A DNA stretch of 64,000 nt from Asterias amurensis (lineage: Eukaryota > Echinodermata > Asteroidea > Forcipulatida > Asteriidae): the NCBI RefSeq assembly GCF_032118995.1, contig NC_092665.1, positions 2,702,001-2,766,000 of the forward strand, read 5' to 3'. The translations under genes and the position numbers were made by a program. How positions within the stretch are numbered: position 1 is the stretch's first letter; every line of letters starts with the position of its first letter. The notes beneath the pieces were generated by a model. That model was not told where the DNA came from. It made no database searches and saw only the letters and a list, made by a program, of their open reading frames with translations. Of this stretch, positions 55,366-64,000 are shown one piece after another.

Positions 55366-55540
55366 TAGCCCTTTTCGAAACGACGGCTTCGGCGTTGGAT
55401 TCGGCTCATCAGGCTAGCTTGGCCCTGCCGGTTGTTTAGACAGTGCGCGTGCTTTGGGTATACGCGCTCGGGGTTTCAGACGAGAGAAAAGAGCCATAAG
55501 CCGAATCCAAAGCCGAAGCAATGATTTCGAAAAGGGCCTA
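55366..55540. mobile_element. MITE family G copy, in predicted coding exon
   Basis: AGCCCTTTTCGAAACGACGG and its mirrored GCAATGATTTCGAAAAGGGC. It supplies the C-terminus of the predicted minus-strand gene. Confidence 0.75.
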
Positions 55541-58500
55541 TGATCCAACTCGAATGCCAGTTCGTCGATGTACTGTCCAGTAGCATCCTAGAAAACAAAA
55601 CGAGAGAAGACAGCACTTAGTTTATAATACAAACAAAATGGGCAACGTATAAAGCATTAGACAAAAGCGAACATTACGAATAGAGCCTCTGCCAACAAAG
55701 GACTAGATAGCTCAGATGTTAAAAAGTATCGACACGTTAATCCCAAGGTCATTAAATCAAATCCCACTGTTTTTAATTTTTCTTTGTTTAACCCCGAATC
55801 ATTTGAAAATGTGCCCAGTCAGTTTCCCTTTTGGTTTATATTAAATACGTTGAAAAACACACAGACTTGCACCCCCCCCCCCCCCCCCCAAAGAGGGACA
55901 GCTTGCGTTTGTATACCTACGGTTCTGAAATGAGTAGAGTAGATGGCCTATATATAGCTTTCGATCCAAACCGGACCTTCTCCGGAAACGTACACAATGT
56001 TATTTCAAACAAGTACATATACATTTAAAGTGAAAGAGAGAGAAACCTGCAAAAAAAAATAATAAGTTATTTACAAACCTGTAAAGAGAAACATAAAGCC
56101 TGCAAAAATAATTCTTAGTTATTTACAAACCTGAAAAGCGAAAGAAACCGGGAAAAAAATTGTAGGTTATTTACAAATCTGTAAAGAGAAACATAAAGCC
56201 TGCAAAATAAACATTTAGTTATTTACAAACCTGAAAAGCGAAAGAAACCGGGAAAAAATTGTAAGTTATTTACAAATCTGTAAAGAGATAAAAAGTCTGC
56301 AAAAAAGATTATAGGTTATTTACAAACCTGTAAAGAGAAACATAAAGCCTGCAAAAGAAATATTTAATTATTTACAAACCTGAAAAGCGAAAGAAACCGG
56401 GAAAAAAATTGTAAGTTATTTACAAATCTGTAGAGATAAAAAGCCTGCAAAAAAAATTATAAGTTATTTACAAATCTGAAAGAGAAAGAAACTTGCCAAA
56501 AAGAAATTGTAAGTTACTTACAAATCTGTAAAGAGATAAAAAGTCTGCAAAAAAGATTATAGGTTATTTACAAACCTGTAAAGAGAAACATAAAGCCTGC
56601 AAAAGAAATATTTAATTATTTACAAACCTGAAAAGCGAAAGAAACCGGGAAAAAAATTGTAAGTTACTTACAAATCTGTAAAGAGAAACATAAAGCCTGC
56701 AAAAAAAACCATTTAGTTATTTACAAACCTGAAAAGCGAAACAAACCGGGAAAAAATTGTAAGTTATTTACAAATCTGTAAAGAGATAAAAAGTCTGCAA
56801 AAAAGATTATAGGTTATTTACAAACCTGTAAAGAGAAACATAAAGCCTGCAAAAAAAAAATTTAATTATTTACAAACCTGAAAAGCGAAAGAAACCGGGA
56901 AAAAAATTGGAAGTTATTTACAAATCTGTAGAGATAAAAAGCCTGCAAAAAAAATTATAAGTTATTTACAAATCTGAAAGAGAAAGAAACTTGCCAAAAA
57001 GAAATTGTAAGTTACTTACAAATCTGTAAAGAGATAAAAAGTCTGCAAAAAAGATTATAGGTTATTTACAAACCTGTAAAGAGAAACATAAAGCCTGCAA
57101 AAGAAATATTTAATTATTTACAAACCTGAAAAGCGAAAGAAACCGGGAAAAAAATTGTAAGTTACTTACAAATCTGTAAAGAGAAACATAAAGCCTGCAA
57201 AAAAAAACATTTAGTTATTTACAAACCTGAAAAGCGAAAGAAACCGGGAAAAAATTGTAAGTTATTTACAAATCTGTAAAGAGATAAAAAGTCTGCAAAA
57301 AAGATTATAGGTTATTTACAAACCTGTAAAGAGAAACATAAAGCCTGCAAAAAAAATTTAATTATTTACAAACCTGAAAAGCGAAAGAAACCGGGAAAAA
57401 AATTGGAAGTTATTTACAAATCTGTAAAGAGAAACATAAAGCCTGCAAAAAAAATATTTAGTTATTTACAAACCTGAAAAGCGAAAGAAACCGGGAAAAA
57501 ATTGGAAGTTATTTACAAATCTGAAAAGAGATAAAAAGCCTGCAAAAAAAATTCTTAGTTATTTACAAACCTGAAAAGCGAAAGAAACCGGGAAAAAAAT
57601 TGTAAGTTATTTACAAATCTGTAAAGAGAAACATAAAGCCTGCAAAAAAAATATTTAGTTATTTACAAACCTGAAAAGCGAAAGAAACCGGGAAAAAATT
57701 GTAAGTTATTTACTCATCTGTAAAGAGAAACATAAAGCCTGCAAAAAAAATATTTAGTTATTTACAAACCTGAAAAGCGAAAGAAACCGGGAAAAAATTG
57801 TAAGTTATTTACAAATCTGTAAAGAGAAACATAAAGCCTGCAAAAAAAATATTTAGTTATTTACAAACCTGAAAAGCGAAAGAAAGCGGGAAAAAAATTG
57901 TAAGTTATTTACAAATCTGTAAAGAGAAACATAAAGCCTGCAAAAAAAATATTTAGTTATTTACAAACCTGAAAAGCGAAAGAAACCGGGGAAAAAAAAT
58001 TGGAAGTTATTTACAAATCTGTAAAGAGAAAGAAACCTGCAAAAAAATAATAAGTTATTAACAAACCTGTAAAGAAAAAGATATAGCCTGCAAAAAAAAG
58101 AATTTAGTTATTTACAAACCTGAAAAGCGAAAAAACCGGGAAAAAATTGTAAGTTATTTACAAATCTGTAAAGAGAAACATAAAGCCTGCAAAAAAAATA
58201 TTTAGTTATTTACAAACCTGAAAAGCGAAAGAAACCGGGAAAAAAATTGTAAGTTATTTACAAATCTGTAAAGAGAAACATAAAGCCTGCAAAAAAAATA
58301 TTTAGTTATTTACAAACCTGAAAAGCGAAAGAAACCGGGGAAAAAAAATTGGAAGTTATTTACAAATCTGTAAAGAGAAAGAAACCTGCAAAAAAATAAT
58401 AAGTTATTAACAAACCTGTAAAGAGAAAGATAAAGCCTGCAAAAAAAAAATTTAGTTATTTACAAACCTGAAAAGCGAAAGAAACCGGGAAAAAATTGTA

Positions 58501-61319
58501 AGTTATTTACAAATCTGTAAAGAGAAACATAAAGCCTGCAAAAAAAATATTTAGTTATTTACAAACCTGAAAAGCGAAAGAAACCGGGGAAAAAACTGTA
58601 AGTTATTTACAAATCTGTAAAGAGAAACATAAAGCCTGCAAAAAAAATATTTAGTTATTTACAAACCTGAAAAGCGAAAGAAACCGGGAAAAAATTGGAA
58701 GTTATTTACAAATCTAAAAAGAGATAAAAAGCCTGCAAAAAAAATTCTTAGTTATTTACAAACCTGAAAAGCGAAAGAAACCGGGAAAAAAATTGTAAGT
58801 TATTTACAAATCTGTAAAGAGAAACATAAGCTGCAAAAAAAATATTTAGTTATTTACAAACCTGAAAAGCGAAAGAAACCGGGAAAAAATTGTAAGTTAT
58901 TTACAAATCTGTAAAGAGAAACATAAAGCCTGCAAAAAAAATATTTAGTTATTTACAAACCTGAAAAGCGAAAGAAACCGGGAAAAAAACTGTAAGTTAT
59001 TTACAAATCTGTAAAGAGAAACATAAAGCCTGCAAAAAAAATATTTAGTTATTTACAAACCTGAAAAGCGAAAGAAACCGGGAAAAAATTGTAAGTTATT
59101 TACAAATCTGTAAAGAGAAACATAAAGCCTGCAAAAAAATATTTAGTTATTTACAAACCTGAAAAGCGAAAGAAACCGGGAAAAAATTGTAAGTTATTTA
59201 CAAATCTGTAAAGAGAAACATAAAGCCTGCAAAAAAAATATTTAGTTATTTACAAACCTGAAAAGCGAAAGAAACCGGGGAAAAAATTGTAAGTTATTTA
59301 CAAATCTGTAAAGAGAAAGAAACCTGCAAAAAAATAATAAGTTATTAACAAACCTGTAAAGAGAAAGATAAAGCCTGCAAAAAAAAATATTTAGTTATTT
59401 ACAAACCTGAAAAGCGAAAGAAACCGGGAAAAAATTGTAAGTTATTTACAAATCTGTAAAGAGAAACATAAAGCCTGCAAAAAAAATATTTAGTTATTTA
59501 CAAACCTGAAAAGCGAAAGAAACCGGGAAAAAATTGTAAGTTATTTACAAATCTGTAAAGAGAAACATAAAGCCTGCAAAAAAAATATTTAGTTATTTAC
59601 AAACCTGAAAAGCGAAAGAAACCGGGAAAAAATTGGAGGTTATTTACAAACCTGTAAAGAGAAAGATAAAGCCTGCAAAAAAAATATTTAGTTATTTACA
59701 AACCTGAAAAGCGAAAGAAACCGGGAAAAAATTGTAAGTTATTTACAAATCTGTAAAGAGAAACATAAAGCCTGCAAAAAAAATATTTAGTTATTTACAA
59801 ACCTGAAAAGCGAAAGAAACCGGGAAAAAAATTGTAAGTTATTTACAAATTTGTAAAGAGAAACATAAAGCCTGCAAAAATATATTTAGTTATTTACAAA
59901 CCTGAAAAGCGAAAGAAACCGGGGAAAAAAATTGGAAGTTATTTACAAATCTGTAAAGAGAAAGAAACCTGCAAAAAAATAACAAGTTATTTACAAACCT
60001 GTAAAGAGAAACATAAAGCCTGCAAAAAAAATATTTAGTTATTTACAAACCTGAAAAGCGAAAGAAACCGGGAAAAAATTGGAAGTTATTTACAAATCTG
60101 TAAAGAGAAAGAAACCTGCAAAAAAATAACAAGTTATTTACAAACCTGTAAAGAGAAACATAAAGCCTGCAAAAAATATATTTAGTTATTTACAAACCTG
60201 AAAAGCGAAAGAAACCGGGAAAAAATTGTAAGTTATTTAAAAATCTGTAAAGAGATAAAAAGCCTGCAAAAAAAAAATAATAAATTATTTACAAATCTGT
60301 AAAGAGAAAGAAACCTGCAAAACAAACTAATAAGTTATTTAAGCGAAAAAAGAGCAGATAACAAAACCTGAAAAAATAATTAATTTTATTTTACAAACCT
60401 GTAAAGACTTGCTTCACGTATACGCACCCCTTTCAAAAAATAATGAGTTGATCCAACGCAAAGACTTGGAGTTCGACTCTACACCAAATTAATGGTTATT
60501 TAGACGGATTTAACTTATGGCAGTGATCATAATACGGAACCGGAAAATACCCTCTTTCATAAAATCTCTTCACTTTCAAAATAATCTTAGATTCAAGCTG
60601 TATATAATTATTTTTGTTGATAGAATCGTAATCACAGGCTTCATGTTTGACGTGCACACGCACGAAAGCGTGAGTCGAGCTAGTTCCCAAAACAACAAGC
60701 GCGTATGTTGCCTGCATACGAGAAACTATTGGAACCAGACTATAATACTATACAACGTCTTCAGATGAAAGGAGCTCAACAATTGGATCGTTAAACGCCC
60801 TTTATTCTTCTAGACCAATCGAAATCATTCTTATATATCCCTGGAAAGAGAATTTTCTTCAGTTTATTTAGAAATGCGATCCACGTGTGTAATGAATGGA
60901 AACATGTTGCTGTTCAATCGATCGAGTGAACCCCGGGAAAACTGGGTTAGGTTTGTTGTGACATAAAACACGAGGTCCACATCACGCTCCACAGATTTAG
61001 TATTAAACAACACACATTTTAATGATCGCAGGCAGCTTCCCTTAAAATTTAATTGCTGATATGATGAACTTTTGAGTTGATGAACACAATGTCTCGAAAA
61101 CAATTTCTGTCCCAATGGAGACGAAATTTTTGAGTATGTAAAACCGTAAAACGTACTTGTAATTAATTTTTGATAGTAAAAAAAGGCCCGGCATAATATG
61201 ATCATGCCCTTTTTCATTGAAACAAAAATGGAACAACTCGACTGTAACCAATGGTTATATCTTACCTTTAAGGGCATAGACTCACACTGAGGTCCAACGG
61301 CTGTATTGTATGAATCCAT
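55414..61319 (-). CDS. Small predicted gene with MITE-derived C-terminus
   Basis: Two minus-strand exons are compatible in phase. Exon 1 (61319-61266) encodes MDSYNTAVGPQCESMPLK and ends at donor GTAAGA. Exon 2 (55587-55414) starts after TTTTCTAG and encodes DATGQYIDELAFELDH, then about 41 residues read through a MITE, stopping at TAG 55416-55414. The result is 75 residues with no recognised domain. The 5.7 kb intron holds the 98-bp satellite. The gene would be transcribed divergently from odad1. Other exons could exist and the pairing is inferred from splice signals alone. Confidence 0.4.
55698..55848 (+). mobile_element. tRNA-type SINE, sense
   Basis: TAGATAGCTCAGATG head, body TTTCTTTGTTTAACCCCG, tail CCCAGTCAGTTTCCC. 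Confidence 0.68.
56029..60345. repeat. ~98-bp dimeric satellite array, ~44 units
   Basis: Unit = two related ~49 bp halves: TTATTTACAAACCTGAAAAG with CGAAAGAAACCGGG, and TTATTTACAAATCTGTAAAG with AGAAACATAAAGCC. Higher-order structure is visible near 56.3-57.4 kb, where longer blocks recur. Strongly A-rich on +. Confidence 0.95.
60350..61265 (-). other. Intron of predicted minus-strand gene
   Basis: No repeat or additional exon recognised between the satellite and the first exon. Confidence 0.3.
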
Positions 61320-61540
61320 GGTTTTTTAATGCAGAAATTATTTCTCAAAACCCAACTCTTACCACTCCATTTTGACAGAAGGCATTGCGTAATGACCAAA
61401 CTGAGCTAGGGAGGGCGCACTCCATTAGACTGTTTAATTTCTGTGGGCGTCTCTGCCAAACCAAAAATAAAGCCAACTAAACAGTACAGGTAACTGGGGC
61501 GCTAAACGGCTGGAGGAGTAGGCTAGACCCACAGCGCCCC

Positions 61541-61908
61541 TGTCAGATGCAATTGTGTCCGCCATACAATACTGTCCACCCGGACACTGTTGCATATGCA
61601 ATCGTGTCCGGGGCTATGCAAAAGCCGTCCGGCGGACATGTACATGACTGTACTTGTCAGCGAATACCCAACGGCCGAACATTTCCTACATATGTCATTC
61701 ATCAATGACATCACTTATATTAGCTTTTAAAAAAAATAACGAACAGTGTTCCGTCTTTGCACGGGGCAGACACAACTGCATTTGCATTATGCAGCAGCGT
61801 CCGGGCGGACACGATTGCATATGCAAAACCGTCCGGCGGTCATTAATGCATATGCAAAAATGTCCTCCGAATAGGGTTGCATAGAGGACATAATTGCATG
61901 CGACACCC
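61541..61908. mobile_element. GC-rich inverted-repeat element with octamer palindromes
   Basis: Repeated modules of TTGCATATGCAA-like palindromes next to GTCCGG(C/G)GGACA-like palindromes, arranged in both directions around an A/T-rich centre at 61650-61740. Confidence 0.6.
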
Positions 61909-61953
61909 ATTCCCCAGTAACAGGCGCGTCTATAGCTATTTCACAAGTGTTTT

Positions 61954-61981
61954 ATGTTGTTGTTGTTGTTGTTGTTGTTGT
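61954..61981. repeat. (TTG)n microsatellite
   Basis: About nine TTG units upstream of odad1. Confidence 0.9.
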
Positions 61982-62227
61982 GTGGCCAAGAATAATTAAT
62001 TAAGGGTGGCTCCCGCAGTAGCTTGCCTTTCACCTCAGTCTATGGACAGGTATGTATTCTGGTAAGCACCGTTGCGCCCATTAGCTCAAAACAGCCCCAG
62101 CTGGGGAGCCACACTGGCGCGGCTGGTTACACAGTGGCGATGGGGGCGCTGTCTGTAACCCGGACGACTGACCAAAACACTGCCTCGCTACGTTGTTGAT
62201 GTTGGTTTGATTGATTGATTGATTTTG

Positions 62228-62276
62228 TGAGCTCTGAGGACGAACTCGTCTGAAACTCGGAAGATTTTTAAACAAG
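62228..62276 (+). other. odad1: odad1 5' UTR exon (3' end)
   Basis: GC-richer sequence ending AACAAG followed by donor GTAATT. The next acceptor, TTTCTTTCAG at 62990-62999, opens the exon that holds the odad1 start codon. The 5' limit is not visible and 62228 is only a minimum. Confidence 0.45.
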
Positions 62277-62999
62277 GTAATTGAACATTTTGCCGTTTTT
62301 TTTAAGCATTATAGTAGGATACTATATAAAATATATCTGTGTAATAGCTTTGTTTGTTGATTTGTTCAAATAGTGAAGGAAAATTGTCCAAATTGTTAGT
62401 TTTTGATGTTGTCATCCCAGTGAACGCTGCGCTTTTTGTGGCCGTCGTCGTCGCGGCACGGATCCGTGTGTTGTATCCGTTTGTGTGTTGTGTAATCGGT
62501 TTAATCTCTTTCGTTTATCAGCACATTATGCAGTACAGTAGGATTAACATAAGAACAGAAATAACTGTCTTCAAATCAAATTTACCCCTGTCTTGGTTGC
62601 ATCTGCGTGCTTTGAATTGAACTTTGAAGGGTTTTTATTGCAGCTAATCGCTAATGAGTGAGAAAAGAACATGATCTGGATAATATTTATTAAAATTGGC
62701 CATCATGGGAAATTCAACCCTACATCATGTGTAATATCCCCTGGCCCTGTGTATGCCTATAAAATAGTAAAACTTTCAGCAGAAGGGATTCTATAACAGT
62801 CACATTAACCAGCTGTGCTTATTGATTACTGGATGTTTTAATTTAGCCATTTTATTAATCGATTATCTCATCATTGTGGTTGGGACTGGGGGGGGGGCAA
62901 GAGGGATATCCTCGACTGAGAAAAATGCATCAAGCTTGGTCGAATGTTGAAGCGACTGTTGTTTTAACTATTTGTTTATAATTTTTTACTTTCTTTCAG

Positions 63000-63071
63000 A
63001 AAACAGTGAGCAACCGTGTATCAGAATTGTTGACATCAAGTTTTTTTCAAGTACGACATAAAACTATCATC
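63000..63071 (+). other. odad1: odad1 exon 2, untranslated part
   Basis: Runs from the acceptor to the ATG at 63072. It has stops in the odad1 frame, supporting translation from 63072. Confidence 0.6.
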
Positions 63072-64000
63072 ATGCCACGTGGGGGCCAGAGATCTGCCAG
63101 TCGGCGCTCCGACATCAGCGACATTGATGCTGATCAGCAATTGGGTAAGCCAATTTATTTTCACAAAAATATCAGGCCTGGAATTAAACGTAAGCCACGA
63201 CCTCTGTTGCCTCTGGTCTTGCTGCCCCTCAAAACGTTCCCCAATAGACATAAAGGTTTTCCAATGGAAATGCCCTTTGTCAAATGAAAATGGCCTTGCC
63301 CTTTAAAAATGAAATTCCAGGCCTGAAATATGTATCGTAAGTTTTTATAATTTGTAAATTTATACTTGCCTAGCCTGTCGTTTAATACTGAATGTGCACT
63401 TCTAAATTATTGAGTCTAAAGTTACTAGAAGAAAGTTTAATTTGTTGCCTTGTTTGTGTTTCCCCATCAGCCGAGGTGGAGTTGGCCAAGCTTCAGCGTC
63501 AGTACCGCATCATGGAAGGCGACCGTAACGCTTACAACATCGAGTCCCAGGATCTCATCCGTAGACAATTGTAAGCATTCAAACATACAGGGTAGATATT
63601 GGGTGCTAGACTCAGTCAAAAACTTTAAACACAGAGGCTAACTTGACCAGCCATTTTGAAAAGCCTATAGGAATTGAAATCAATATTTCTTGAAGTTAAG
63701 AATCACCTTATTTACATGCCAAGTAGTGGTAAAGCCCCCTTGCCTAACCTATGACCATTTTCATAAAGCCTGTAATCATAAAAACTTGCTTAGCACAGAT
63801 AATTTTGGCCAACAGAAACAGTTACCAGCAAAAATTGCTATTATTGCAACTGGTGCCCCACTAATTTATTGCTTAAAAAAGAAAATTTGCTGAGCAGTAT
63901 TTTCTGTTTAAAAGCTTTATGAAATTGGGCCTTATTTGACATTTTGTCTTGTATCCTACCCCTCTTTTAGAGCCGAGATAAAAACCCTTGAAGCAGAGAA
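63072..64000 (+). CDS. odad1: ODAD1/CCDC114, outer dynein arm docking subunit, 5' part
   Basis: First coding exons of the coiled-coil protein that helps dock outer dynein arms on ciliary doublet microtubules. Exons are 63072-63144, 63471-63570 and 63971-beyond the window, joined in phase 1 then phase 2. The peptide runs MPRGGQRSASRRSD, then ELAKLQRQYRIMEGDRNAY, then QDLIRRQLAEIKTLEAE. It aligns with human ODAD1 ELSRLQRQCKVMEGERRAY followed by KQLEEIRRLEE (recalled). The heptad pattern of a coiled coil starts in exon 2. The start ATG sits in a short Ser/Arg/Asp-rich leader after a 72-nt non-coding stretch of the same exon. Confidence 0.85.
63750..63935. mobile_element. MITE family D copy in odad1 intron
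   Basis: TTTTCATAAAGCCTG to AGCTTTATGAAATTGGGCC, imperfect arms. Confidence 0.6.

Larger units (their letters stand above)
61320..62227. promoter_or_regulatory. Probable divergent promoter region
   Basis: Lies between the predicted minus-strand exon ending at 61319 and the odad1 5' UTR exon. It contains an octamer-rich inverted-repeat element (61541-61908), a (TTG)n run at 61954-61981, and GC-rich sequence at 62080-62180. No TATA box can be assigned. Confidence 0.35.

Noticed and set aside
55167-55409. Minus ORF with CHGDLHLHN resembling a phosphotransferase active site
   Set aside because: It begins inside a MITE end, has no other kinase motifs, and quickly becomes A/T-rich random sequence. 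Treated as chance.
56029-60345. CRISPR-like array
   Set aside because: Units are contiguous dimers with no unique spacers, in a eukaryotic genome with introns.
60864-61265. Remainder of the 151-codon minus ORF after the first 18 codons
   Set aside because: A strong GTAAGA donor follows codon 18, and the later peptide looks like intron translation.

Overview
The window looks like nuclear DNA of a marine deuterostome, most likely an echinoderm and possibly a sea star. It is AT-rich, packed with short inverted-repeat transposons (MITEs) and tRNA-derived SINEs, and carries a lineage-expanded cluster of intronless rhodopsin-class receptors. Two conserved animal genes are recognised from their proteins, XRN1 and ODAD1/CCDC114. 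The species call is inference.

Left third (1-27 kb): the 3' part of xrn1, the cytoplasmic 5'-3' mRNA exoribonuclease, lies on the + strand. Eleven exons (823-26870) join in one uninterrupted frame of 1,105 codons plus a stop. They cover the end of the conserved core and a very long Gln/Pro-rich tail. The first intron in the window is 16.3 kb. On its opposite strand it holds five intact or nearly intact single-exon GPCR genes (3.5-15.3 kb), at least one clear receptor relic and two likely ones. The last three receptors sit on a recently duplicated ~2.55 kb unit.

Middle (27-50 kb): no conserved protein gene is recognised. The main feature is an inverted duplication with arms at about 31.7-39.1 kb and 40.7-49.1 kb around a ~1.5 kb centre. 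The centre holds two divergent first exons (39899-39959 on -, 40177-40219 on +). Each arm carries two copies of a 145-170 nt cassette bounded by good splice signals but with stops in all frames. This suggests a head-to-head pair of duplicated, largely non-coding transcription units. Minisatellites of 50 and 78 bp units and a paired SINE lie inside the arms.

Right (50-64 kb): MITEs, a 30-bp tandem array flanked by a ~250 bp direct duplication, and a 4.3 kb array of ~98 bp dimeric satellite. The array falls in an intron of a small predicted minus-strand gene (61319 to 55414). That gene appears to share a divergent promoter region (61.3-62.2 kb) with odad1, whose 5' UTR exon and first coding exons close the window.

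Most other sequence is repeat. Several MITE families are flanked by TTAA, and one has inserted into a SINE whose empty site is preserved in another copy nearby.
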